64,000 bases of DNA from Salinisphaera sp052044135. Its GTDB lineage: Bacteria; Pseudomonadota; Gammaproteobacteria; Nevskiales; Salinisphaeraceae. The notes under the pieces were generated by a model. It did no database searches, was not told where the DNA came from, and worked only from the letters and a program-made list of their open reading frames with translations. Each line of letters begins with the position of its first letter. Positions within the stretch are counted from its first letter, which is position 1. The stretch spans positions 434,001 through 498,000 of the forward strand of contig NZ_JBQDYF010000001.1 in the NCBI RefSeq assembly GCF_052044135.1. Direction: 5' to 3'. Below, in pieces: positions 51,542 through 59,524 of this stretch. The position numbers and the translations under genes were made by a program.

Positions 51542-53407
51542 ATGACTCAAGACAAGCGCGACAAGAACGACGCCGACCGAGCCCAGTCCTCGGCCAAGCC
51601 CGAAGACAACAGCCAATCGAGCGGCAGCAAGCCGTCGAAGGCCGGCCCGAACACGGCGTCGGCGGCCGGCGACAGGCCGGCAACCGACCACAAGGCGGCG
51701 CCGGGCGATGGCGGCCGGGGCCAATCGGCGGCCGGGTCGGGCGCTTCCGGTGGCGAGTCGAACAAATCGGGCGGCCAGGCCGCGTCCGGGCAGAAAAGCG
51801 CTTCGAGCCCCGGTGCCGAAACCCGGGCCGCGGCCGGCGCCTCGGCGAGTGCGAAGCCGTCCGACGGTGCCCGGGAAACGGCCAGGACCGGCGGCGACTC
51901 GCGTCAGGACGCCGACCGCGGCAAGGCCAGGTCCACGTCCGCCGGAAGCACGGCCACCGCCGGCTCGGGCACGAAGTCGTCCGGCGCCGCCAGCGCCGGC
52001 GCGAGCCCGCGTTCGGGCGCGCCGGGCACCCGCAGCGCGGCCACGAGCGGCAGCGGCAGGAACGCGACCGCGTCGTCAGGCAGTACGGGTAGCGCTGCCG
52101 CGAGCACGGCTGGTGGTAAGCAGGGCTCGGGCCCGGGCGGCACGAAACGCGATGGCAAGCGGCGCAACATCGGCCTGGTCGTGGCCGTGGTCGCGCTGAT
52201 TATCGCCATTCTCGCGGCGGCCTCCAGTGGCTATCTCTGGTATCACGGTCAGCAGCGCATCGGCGATCTGGACTCGCGTATCAACACCGTTGATAACAGC
52301 CTGCAGCACAATGTCCAGAAAGTGATCATGCCCAAGCTGTCCGATATGCATGATCGGTTGCAGAAGTTCTCGCAGCGGACCGATCAACTGTCGCAGAAGC
52401 TGGACCAGCGCCAGCAGCAGATCGCCCAGTTGCAGCAGACCATCCAGCATGTTCAGGCGCAGAACAAGCAGTTGTCGGATCAACTCGGAGGCGATCACAG
52501 CCGGTTCGTCGACCAGCGCATCGCCTTGTTGCTGGAAGCGGCCAACCAGCGGCTCCAGATCGAGCATGATCCGAAGGGCGCAGCCCGGGCGCTGTCGCTG
52601 GCCGACGACGCCATCCAGCGCAGCGGCGATCCCGAGTTGCACCCGGTGCGTGCCAAGATCGCCAGCGAGAAGGCCGCGCTCAAGGCGTTGCCCAACCCCG
52701 ACATCGAGGGCCTGTCGCTCAAGTTGTCGAATGCGATCAAGCAGGTCCCGAAACTGCCGCTCAAATCCCATGTGCCGAGCCACTACCAGCCGCAGCCCGG
52801 CCACGGGGGGGCCGCGAGCGCCGGCGCGCAGGGCGGCGACAGTGGCGATACGCTGGAATTCGCCGGCATCAAGCTGGCCCGGATGTGGCACCAGTTCGTT
52901 GACTCGGCCGGCAACGCGCTGTCGCAGATGGTCACCATCCGGCATGCCAACGGCACCGAAAACGCGCCGGCATTGATGGCGCCCGACCAATCGTATTTCC
53001 TGGTTCAGAACCTGCAGCTGCAACTGCGTACGGCCCGTCTGGCCCTGCTGGGCGGCGATGCGCAGACCTATCACGATGCGCTGTCGCAGGCGCGAGACTG
53101 GATCCGCAAGTATTTCGATACCAGCGATTCGTCGGTTTCGGCGGTGCTGGATGACCTGTCCCAGCTGTCGCAGGTCAAGCTCAATTGGCAAGCGCCGGAT
53201 CTGTCGTCCAGCCTGAAAGCGCTGCGCCGGATCATGGCCCACGATCGGAACAACGAGAGCAGCGGAAATGGCGCGTCGCCCGCGGGTGGCAGCGCCTCCG
53301 GTCAGTCCGGGTCCGCCGGGTCGTCCGACAGCGGGGCCGCCCAGCCCGGGCAGGCCGAACCCGGCGGCAAGCAAGGCAATAACGCCAACACCGCGGGGAG
53401 CTCGTGA
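51542..53407 (+). CDS. hemX: HemX-like membrane protein with long low-complexity cytoplasmic segment
   Basis: Protein of 621 residues. The first about 205 are Ser/Ala/Gly-rich with many charged residues and no predicted fold. A single helix (NIGLVVAVVALIIAILAAAS) crosses the membrane near 210-230. A periplasmic coiled-coil follows (about 235-320, LQKFSQRTDQLSQKLDQRQ) and then the HemX domain up to about residue 575, ending in a Ser/Gly-rich tail. HemX proteins accompany hemC-hemD-hemY in proteobacteria; the proposed methyltransferase activity of older annotations is doubtful. The stop overlaps the hemY ATG by one base. Confidence 0.85.
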   Translation: MTQDKRDKNDADRAQSSAKPEDNSQSSGSKPSKAGPNTASAAGDRPATDHKAAPGDGGRGQSAAGSGASGGESNKSGGQAASGQKSASSPGAETRAAAGASASAKPSDGARETARTGGDSRQDADRGKARSTSAGSTATAGSGTKSSGAASAGASPRSGAPGTRSAATSGSGRNATASSGSTGSAAASTAGGKQGSGPGGTKRDGKRRNIGLVVAVVALIIAILAAASSGYLWYHGQQRIGDLDSRINTVDNSLQHNVQKVIMPKLSDMHDRLQKFSQRTDQLSQKLDQRQQQIAQLQQTIQHVQAQNKQLSDQLGGDHSRFVDQRIALLLEAANQRLQIEHDPKGAARALSLADDAIQRSGDPELHPVRAKIASEKAALKALPNPDIEGLSLKLSNAIKQVPKLPLKSHVPSHYQPQPGHGGAASAGAQGGDSGDTLEFAGIKLARMWHQFVDSAGNALSQMVTIRHANGTENAPALMAPDQSYFLVQNLQLQLRTARLALLGGDAQTYHDALSQARDWIRKYFDTSDSSVSAVLDDLSQLSQVKLNWQAPDLSSSLKALRRIMAHDRNNESSGNGASPAGGSASGQSGSAGSSDSGAAQPGQAEPGGKQGNNANTAGSS

Positions 53408-54585
53408 TGCGTCGTCTGCTGCTCGCTTTCTTTGTCTTTGTCCTGCTCGGTATTCTGCTGTCGCTGCTGTTCCGGCATCACCCGGGCTATGTGCTGATCG
53501 CCTTCCACGGCTGGCAGATCGAGACCTCGCTGCTGTTCGCCTGTGCCGCCGCGCTTCTCGGCGTATGGGTCCTGGCCCTGGTTTGGCGCATCTTCGTCAC
53601 GCTCGTGTTCGCGCCACGCAATATCCGGGGCTTTTTCGGCCGGCGTCGTCAGCGCAAGGCGCGGCGTTCGCTCTACGCGGGGCTCGAGCATCTGGCCGAG
53701 GCCCGCTGGGCCCTGGCCGAGGCCGAACTGCAGTCCCTGGCCGAATCGAACGAGGCCCCCGGGCTGAATCATCTGTTCTCCGCACGTGCCGCGCAGCAGC
53801 AGGCGCATCTGGGCGATCGCGACCGCTATCTGCACAAGGCGTCCGAGCGCAAGTCGATCAGCGAACTGGCGGTGCGCATCACCCAGGCCGAGCTGCAGAT
53901 CGCGGCCGGCCAGACGGCCGAAGCCCAGGCCACGCTGACGCGTTTGCATGAACTCGAGCCACGCCACCCCTGGGTGCTGCGCATGCTCGCCGAGCACGCC
54001 ATGGCCTGCGGCGATTACGACCGGGTCTACGGTCTGCTGCCCGAGCTCGGCAAGTATGCCGCGTTGTCAACGGAACGCGTGCGCGAGATGTCGATCGCGG
54101 CCCATCAGCATCGGTTGTCGCAGCAGCGCGATATCGGTGGTCTGACCGCGGCCTGGCGTCACATGTCGAAGGATTTGCGCCAGGCGCCCGAGATCGTGCG
54201 TCACTACGCGCAGTGCCTGAAGCAGCAGCGTGCGGATGACGAGGCCGCGAACGTGATCCGCAATACGTTGAAAAAACAATGGGTCGCCCCGTTGGCGCTT
54301 ATCTTCGGTGACCTGCAGTGCAGCGACGAAACCGAACAGCTGGCAACCGTCGAGGAATGGATCAAGATCCACGGCCGCAAACCCGAGCTGATGCTGGTGG
54401 CCGGCCGTTTGTGCCTGCGCAATCAGCTCTGGGGCCGGGCCCGGAGTTACTTCGAAGCCAGCCAGGCGCAGCACGCGCGCGCGGATGCACTGCTCGAACT
54501 CGGCCACCTGTTCGAGCAGATCAACGAAGTGGACCAGGCGCGCTCGGCCTATCGGCGCGGGCTGGAACTGCGCGCCTCGCAATGA
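53407..54585 (+). CDS. hemY: HemY-like inner-membrane TPR protein
   Basis: Protein of 392 residues with two N-terminal hydrophobic segments (about 2-20 and 40-66) followed by alpha-helical TPR-like repeats, the HemY_N plus TPR architecture. It is not the protoporphyrinogen oxidase called hemY in Bacillus. Members lie after hemX and are thought to assist late heme steps or assembly. ATG 53407 overlaps the hemX stop (TGATG); GTG 53404 is a possible alternative. Confidence 0.88.
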   Translation: MRRLLLAFFVFVLLGILLSLLFRHHPGYVLIAFHGWQIETSLLFACAAALLGVWVLALVWRIFVTLVFAPRNIRGFFGRRRQRKARRSLYAGLEHLAEARWALAEAELQSLAESNEAPGLNHLFSARAAQQQAHLGDRDRYLHKASERKSISELAVRITQAELQIAAGQTAEAQATLTRLHELEPRHPWVLRMLAEHAMACGDYDRVYGLLPELGKYAALSTERVREMSIAAHQHRLSQQRDIGGLTAAWRHMSKDLRQAPEIVRHYAQCLKQQRADDEAANVIRNTLKKQWVAPLALIFGDLQCSDETEQLATVEEWIKIHGRKPELMLVAGRLCLRNQLWGRARSYFEASQAQHARADALLELGHLFEQINEVDQARSAYRRGLELRASQ

Positions 54586-54612
54586 GGTGGCGCCGGCGCG
54601 CGGACTGACGTC

Positions 54613-55491
54613 GTGGCTGCGGTGGGCATCTCGACCCTGATCGTCGGTTGCGGCGATACCGGTGTCCGGCTCGCTGCACGTGCGGTGGGGGCCGGCGACG
54701 ACGTACTGGGCGTGGTGCGCAGCGCGGCATCCGCAGCCCGCGTGCGTGCCGTCGGCGCCGATTCATTGGCGTGCGATCTGGATCGAGAGATCGGTGCGCT
54801 GCCGGCGTGTCGTCGACTCGTCTACAGCGCGCCGCCGTCGCGCGATGGCGAGACCGACGAACGCATGCGACGGGTTCTGGCGGCGATGCCGGGTGTGCCG
54901 GCGCATGTCGTGTATATCAGTACCAGCGGGGTGTACGGCGATTGCAGCGATGACTGGGTCGACGAAACCCGTCCCGTGGCGCCGGCCAGTGCCCGCGCCA
55001 AGCGGCGCGTCGACGCCGAACGACAGATCGTGGCCTGGGCCCCGCATGCCGTGATCCTGCGCGCGCCCGGCATCTACGGGCCCGGCCGGCTGCCGGTCGA
55101 TCGCGTCCTGGCCGGCGAGCCCGTGCTGGCCGATGCGGCCGGGGGGTGGACCAATCGCGTGCATATCGACGATCTCGCCGGCATGGCCTGGCGCGTGGCG
55201 CGGCAACAGCCCCCGCACACGATCTACAACGCCTGCGACGGCGCGCCCACGCGTCGCGAAGCCTACTACGACACGCTGGCGGAATTGCTCGACGCGCCGC
55301 CGCCACCCCGGATCGACTGGGCCGAGGCCCGGCAGCGATTCTCGGCCATGCGCCTGTCGTTTCTGGCCGAATCCCGCCGTCTGTCGAACCGGCGAATCGT
55401 GGCCGACACCGGCTATCGATTGGTGTTCCCCGACTACCGCGATGGGCTGGTGGCCAGCCTGCGCGGGGAGAACACAAGCGCCGGGTACTGA
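54613..55491 (+). CDS. NAD-dependent epimerase/dehydratase-like (YeeZ-type SDR)
   Basis: Atypical extended SDR of 292 residues. The nucleotide-binding sequence is LIVGCGDTGVRLAARAVGAG near residue 8; STSGVYGD near 100 carries the catalytic-tyrosine region, but the usual YxxxK is not evident. IYGPGRLPVDRVLAGEP near 157 and RVHIDDLAGMAW near 186 fit this class. Its substrate is unknown. GTG 54613 is the most likely start. It follows hemY by 27 bases, and may belong to the same unit. Confidence 0.7.
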   Translation: MAAVGISTLIVGCGDTGVRLAARAVGAGDDVLGVVRSAASAARVRAVGADSLACDLDREIGALPACRRLVYSAPPSRDGETDERMRRVLAAMPGVPAHVVYISTSGVYGDCSDDWVDETRPVAPASARAKRRVDAERQIVAWAPHAVILRAPGIYGPGRLPVDRVLAGEPVLADAAGGWTNRVHIDDLAGMAWRVARQQPPHTIYNACDGAPTRREAYYDTLAELLDAPPPPRIDWAEARQRFSAMRLSFLAESRRLSNRRIVADTGYRLVFPDYRDGLVASLRGENTSAGY

Positions 55492-55640
55492 GCGGCGCGC
55501 GACCGGGGCCGGCGACCTCGGCTCGATCACCGGCGTCGCGCCGCCCGATCCGGCGGCCGGTGGCCCGCCATGGCACGTTTTCTGCAGCATGCCGAGCGTC
55601 GCGTATTGCGGCCTTATTCACCATGGCGGGAGACCGATCC

Positions 55641-56090
55641 GTGATCGATAAACAACAGATGAAACGCGCCATTCTCGAGGCCAAGAAAGCCAAGGGGATG
55701 CGTTGGAGTGAGATTGCCGAGTCCATCGGCATGGCGCCGGTCTGGACCGCATCGCTGGCGCTGGGCGAGGCGTCGGCCACCGAAGAAATCGCCGAAAAAT
55801 TGTGTGCCCTACTCGATCTCGACGCCCAGGTGGCCGAGGCTTTGCAGGAGCCGCCGCTTAAGGGGCAGTGGCTGGATCGGACGGTACCCACCGATCCGAT
55901 GATCTATCGTTTCTACGAGATCATGGCGGTTTACGGACCGGCGGTGAAAGCCTGTGTCCACGAGGAATTCGGTGACGGCATCATGTCGGCCATCGATTTC
56001 ATGATCGATGTGGAGCGGGTGCCGGACCCCAGGGGCGACCGGGTCAAGATCACCATGAACGGCAAATTTCTGCCCTATGTACGCTGGTAG
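55641..56090 (+). CDS. cynS: Cyanate hydratase (cyanase)
   Basis: Converts cyanate and bicarbonate to ammonia and CO2. Protein of 149 residues with an N-terminal helix-turn-helix-like bundle and the C-terminal catalytic domain TDPMIYRFYEIMAVYGP, then HEEFGDGIMSAIDF. The active-site Arg90, Glu93 and Ser116 correspond to Arg96, Glu99 and Ser122 of E. coli. GTG 55641 is chosen because GGGAG sits at the right distance and the start MIDKQQMKRAILEAKKAKG matches other cyanases; ATG 55623 would add six residues. No carbonic anhydrase or cyanate transporter is adjacent. Confidence 0.93.
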   Translation: MIDKQQMKRAILEAKKAKGMRWSEIAESIGMAPVWTASLALGEASATEEIAEKLCALLDLDAQVAEALQEPPLKGQWLDRTVPTDPMIYRFYEIMAVYGPAVKACVHEEFGDGIMSAIDFMIDVERVPDPRGDRVKITMNGKFLPYVRW

Positions 56091-56253
56091 CCGGGCGCGC
56101 GTTCTGCCCGTGTCGTGGGCGATGCGTCAGGCTGGCATCGCCTGCGGGTTTTCAATCGCCGTGATGCCCTGAATACGCTGCGGCTGGTAGGCATCCGGTA
56201 CACCCGCGGCGGGCAGGATGATGCCATCGGCGGCTTCGTTGTCGCCTGGAACA

Positions 56254-56274
56254 GGCCGGCGCATTGCGCCGGCC
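56254..56274. terminator. GC-rich hairpin between cynS and the EF-hand gene
   Basis: GGCCGGCGC/GCGCCGGCC with loop ATT, nine perfect pairs between two convergent genes. No T run on either strand, so it may work as a Rho-assisted or RNA-stabilising end. Confidence 0.55.
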
Positions 56275-56311
56275 CTTCGCGGGGAGGCATGCCCCATCGA
56301 TCGGTGCGCGA

Positions 56312-56950
56312 TCAGTCCGCCTCGCCCTGCGCCTGACCCGAGTCCGGCTTGTGCCAGTCATGCCGGTGATGATGCCAGTGCTGGGCGGCCTTGTTCCATT
56401 CAGCCGCGGAGACATAGCCGTCGTTGTTGCGGTCCATATGGGCGAAGATCTCGTCGGTGCTGGGCTTGCCATGATCGCCCCGGCGGTGGCCCTCGTGCTG
56501 GCTCCAGCGGTGATGATCGTGATCGCCCGGCCCGGGCGCGTTCCCCGGATGGCTGGAGGGCGGGGGTGGCGGCATGTCGCCTTCCGGCGGGCCCATGTGA
56601 TGGCGGCCCATCGGCGGTTTCATCTCGTCGGCCGAGATCACGCCGTCGCCGTTGGCGTCCAGCTTGGCGAACAGGCGATCGGCGCGGGCCCTGGCCTGCG
56701 CCTCGAATTCGCTTTTCTCGATCTTGCCGTCGTGATTGGTATCGAGCTTGTCGAACATCTGTGGCTTGATCACGTCCGGCAGCCGGGTCATCTCGGCAGC
56801 CGTGAGCCGGCCGTCGCCGTTGGTGTCGAGTTTTTTGAAGATGGCCTGGCTGTCGGGGTCGTGATCCGCTGCGCTATTGTCGGCGGCGAACCCCACGGCC
56901 GAGACCGACAGGCCGGCGGCGATCAGGGAAAGCGTTAAATATTTTTTCAT
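56312..56950 (-). CDS. Secreted EF-hand calcium-binding protein
   Basis: Protein of 212 residues. It has a signal peptide (KKYLTLSLIAAGLSVSAVGF, cleaved near AA-DN). Four EF-hand loops follow: DTNGDGRLTAAE, DTNHDGKIEKSE, DANGDGVISADE and DRNNDGYVSAAE. A stretch rich in Pro, His and Gly lies between the third and fourth. Each loop has the Asp, Asn/Asp and Glu ligands for calcium at the usual places. AAGGAG is six bases before ATG 56950. It is divergent from the two-component genes starting at 57166. Such periplasmic or surface proteins are usually calcium sensors or stabilisers; the function is unknown. Confidence 0.85.
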   Translation of the reverse strand: MKKYLTLSLIAAGLSVSAVGFAADNSAADHDPDSQAIFKKLDTNGDGRLTAAEMTRLPDVIKPQMFDKLDTNHDGKIEKSEFEAQARARADRLFAKLDANGDGVISADEMKPPMGRHHMGPPEGDMPPPPPSSHPGNAPGPGDHDHHRWSQHEGHRRGDHGKPSTDEIFAHMDRNNDGYVSAAEWNKAAQHWHHHRHDWHKPDSGQAQGEAD

Positions 56951-57165
56951 CACGTACTCCTTTGCGGATGAGCGTGGGGCGCTGCGAAGGCGCCTTCCAC
57001 GAGGCTCATTACCGCCCGGAAGTGTCCTTCAAATCTGTCGCAAGGCCACGAGTTTGTCGCCGATTGTGTCAGGCGGGCGCGCTGGCGTATTCGGTTACAA
57101 GATCGGGCCGGGTGACGGCGCGGCGCGCGTTATATTGGCGCCAGAGTCCGTACACTGCCCGCGTC

Positions 57166-57888
57166 ATGGCCGAATCCAGTCCGCATATTCTGGTGGTCGA
57201 CGATCATCGTGATATTCGCGATTCGCTGAGCCGCTACCTCGTCGGCCACGGGTACCGTGTATCGGCGGCCGCGGATGCCGGGGCCGCGCGTCGCCAGATC
57301 CGCGATGCCGCGCTCGACCTGGTGATCCTCGACATCATGATGCCGGGCGAGGACGGGCTGTCCCTGTGCCGCTGGCTGCGCGAGACCACGGCGATTCCGG
57401 TGATCCTGCTGACCGCCGTGGCCGAGGAGACCGATCGCGTGATCGGTCTGGAAATGGGCGCCGACGATTACGTCACCAAGCCGTTCTCGCCGCGTGAGCT
57501 GTTGGCGCGCGTGCGCGCGGTACTGCGCCGGGCGGCATCCTTGCCCGCTCAGCGCGACGTGGTCGACGACCAGATCGTGCGCTTCGATCGCTGGGTCTTT
57601 CACGTCGCGCGCCAGGAACTCGAGGACGAAACCGGGCTGTCGGTGGCGCTGTCGACCGGCGAATTCCGGCTGTTGCTGGCCTTCGTACGCCGCCCGAATC
57701 GGGTGCTGTCGCGTGAACAGTTACTGGACCTGACCCAGGGGCGCGAGGCCGAGGTGTTCGATCGCAGCGTGGATAACCAGGTCTCGCGGCTGCGGCGCAA
57801 AATCGAGCGCGATTCGACCCGGCCGCAGCTGATCAAGACGGTCTGGGGCGGCGGTTATCGCTTCACCGCGACGGTCGGCGGCCAATGA
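57166..57888 (+). CDS. OmpR/PhoB-family response regulator
   Basis: Protein of 240 residues. The receiver has Asp12-Asp13 and phospho-acceptor Asp56 in LVILDIMMPGEDG, and KPFSPRELLARVRAVLRR with the conserved Lys. The C-terminal winged helix (about 135-235) has STGEFRLLLAFVRRPNRVLS and DRSVDNQVSRLRRKIE with the GGGYRF wing, the OmpR type. It overlaps the next gene by four bases. Targets unknown; the divergent EF-hand gene is a candidate by position. Confidence 0.92.
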   Translation: MAESSPHILVVDDHRDIRDSLSRYLVGHGYRVSAAADAGAARRQIRDAALDLVILDIMMPGEDGLSLCRWLRETTAIPVILLTAVAEETDRVIGLEMGADDYVTKPFSPRELLARVRAVLRRAASLPAQRDVVDDQIVRFDRWVFHVARQELEDETGLSVALSTGEFRLLLAFVRRPNRVLSREQLLDLTQGREAEVFDRSVDNQVSRLRRKIERDSTRPQLIKTVWGGGYRFTATVGGQ

Positions 57889-59219
57889 AGCGCTGGCGCC
57901 CGCGCGGGCTGGCCGCGCGTATTATCGTACTGACGCTGCTGGCGCTTGTGATCTCCCAGTGCGTGAGTTATCTGAGCTTTCGTAGCGGGCGCGACGGCTT
58001 TATCGAACACATGATCAGCGATTACATGAGCCAGTCGGTGATCTCGGTGGACCACAGTCTGCGTTACGCCAAGCCGGGCCACGAGGGCGATCTGGTGCGT
58101 TCATTGTCGAGCCGGCCGGTGCGCTTCGATCTGGTCCGGCGACCGCCGCATTGCGCGGTCCATAACGCGGACTCGCGCCGTTATGCTCGCGATTTTGCCG
58201 AGCGCTTGGACGTGTCGCCGTCGCGGGTGCGGGTTTGTGTCGGTCGCGGCCTGATGCACACCCGACACGATCCGGGCCGCATGGCGGTTGAGCTGGCGTT
58301 TCGCCGGGACGATGGACGCTGGCTGGATGTCCGTCAGCGCCTGCCCGGGCAGATCGACCACTGGGCGCACGAGTCGCTGCGCAATCTATTGATCACGCTC
58401 GCGCTGATGAGTGTGGCGGTGATCTTTGCCAGTCGCCGGATCACGCGGCCGCTACTCGATCTGGCTTCGGCCGCCGAACGCTACGGCCGCGGCGAGCGCA
58501 TCCACCCCATCCGCGAACGGGGCAGCGACGAAATCAAGCGCACGATCGTCGAATTCAATCGCATGCATGAGCGCATCGATCGTTTCGTGGCCGAGCGCAC
58601 GCGGCTGGTGGCGGCCCTGGCGCACGATTTGCGCACGCCCATCACCGCGCTGCGGCTGCGGCTGGAATTCTTGCCCGACGACGACAATACGCGTGCGATG
58701 AATGCCACGCTCGCGGATATGGCGCATATGTCGGAGGCGGCGCTCACCTTCATGCGCGAGGAAGCCAGCGCCGAGGCCACGCGGCGCATGGATCTCACCG
58801 CGCTGGTCGATGCCGTGGCCGAGGATTACCGGGCCGCCGATGCGCCGGTACGATTCGAACCGGGCGCGCCGGTGCCGTTGGTCTGCCGTCCCGTGGCCAT
58901 TCGGCGCGCCTTGCGCAACGTGATCGACAATGCGCTGGCCTACGGCGAGGTCGCCGAACTCGCGCTTGCCGACAGCGCGCAGCAGGTCGTCATCGAGGTC
59001 GCGGATCGCGGGCCGGGGATCGGCGAAGCCGAGATGGGTAAGGTGTTCGACGCCTTCGTGCGCCTGGAAACCTCGCGCAATCGCGAGACCGGCGGTGTCG
59101 GTCTCGGCCTGTCGATCGCACGGTCGGTGATCCGTGCCCACGGCGGCGACATCACGCTCGCCAATCGGCCCGACGGCGGACTCGTGGTGCGCATGACGCT
59201 GCCCCGTGCACGGGCCTGA
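57885..59219 (+). CDS. EnvZ-like sensor histidine kinase
   Basis: Inner-membrane kinase of 444 residues. Two transmembrane helices (about 10-28 and 165-182) flank a periplasmic sensor of about 135 residues that has no known fold I can name. A HAMP segment (about 185-235), the H box ALAHDLRTPITAL (His247), N box RNVIDNALAYG near 345 and G boxes DRGPGIGEAE and GGVGLGLSIARSV follow. Its ATG overlaps the regulator stop, so the pair is translationally coupled. The signal is unknown. Confidence 0.9.
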   Translation: MKRWRPRGLAARIIVLTLLALVISQCVSYLSFRSGRDGFIEHMISDYMSQSVISVDHSLRYAKPGHEGDLVRSLSSRPVRFDLVRRPPHCAVHNADSRRYARDFAERLDVSPSRVRVCVGRGLMHTRHDPGRMAVELAFRRDDGRWLDVRQRLPGQIDHWAHESLRNLLITLALMSVAVIFASRRITRPLLDLASAAERYGRGERIHPIRERGSDEIKRTIVEFNRMHERIDRFVAERTRLVAALAHDLRTPITALRLRLEFLPDDDNTRAMNATLADMAHMSEAALTFMREEASAEATRRMDLTALVDAVAEDYRAADAPVRFEPGAPVPLVCRPVAIRRALRNVIDNALAYGEVAELALADSAQQVVIEVADRGPGIGEAEMGKVFDAFVRLETSRNRETGGVGLGLSIARSVIRAHGGDITLANRPDGGLVVRMTLPRARA

Positions 59220-59432
59220 AGCGCGCCGCGAAAACAGATACTGGGCCGGGCGATTGACCCGGCATCAAAACAGCTGACTTCATCCGCTGTTTTCAACGCC
59301 TTCAAAAATAAAAGCCGGCGCCTGTCCGGTTTTTATTTTCAACGACTTCGCGGCCAATGGCCGCGGCGAGCATGCGGTGGCATGCTCGTGCTATTAACCC
59401 GAAAAATCATCTATTTTTGTGCCGGGTTAATA
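59220..59432. repeat. Cluster of six hairpins in the 305-base gap
   Basis: The gap has no gene. Six inverted repeats lie one after another: GCCGGG/CCCGGC (59245-59263), AAAACAGC/GCTGTTTT (59267-59293), a 14-bp stem with one G-T pair ending in TTTTTATTTT (59305-59339), CGCGGCC/GGCCGCG (59349-59365), CGAGCATGC/GCATGCTCG (59367-59388) and TATTAACCCG/CGGGTTAATA (59392-59432) with an inner AAAAAT/ATTTTT. The third is a clear bidirectional terminator. The others are not explained by a single terminator. Confidence 0.85.
59305..59339 (+). terminator. Bidirectional intrinsic terminator after the kinase gene
   Basis: AAAATAAAAGCCGG pairs with CCGGTTTTTATTTT (14 pairs with one G-T) around the loop CGCCTGT. 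A and T runs on the two flanks give T-run signals for both strands. It ends the two-component unit. Confidence 0.85.
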
Positions 59433-59524
59433 ACATGCGCTGGCGTCGGCACGCTAAGCTGGGCGGGATTCTATTCAACGCCGGTCGCGACCGAAGGTCG
59501 CCGATGCCGGCACAGGAGCATGTG

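Noticed and set aside
53407..54585. Calling hemY a protoporphyrinogen oxidase
   Set aside because: No FAD-binding GxGxxG motif; the sequence is two membrane helices followed by TPR-like repeats, so it is the proteobacterial HemY family.
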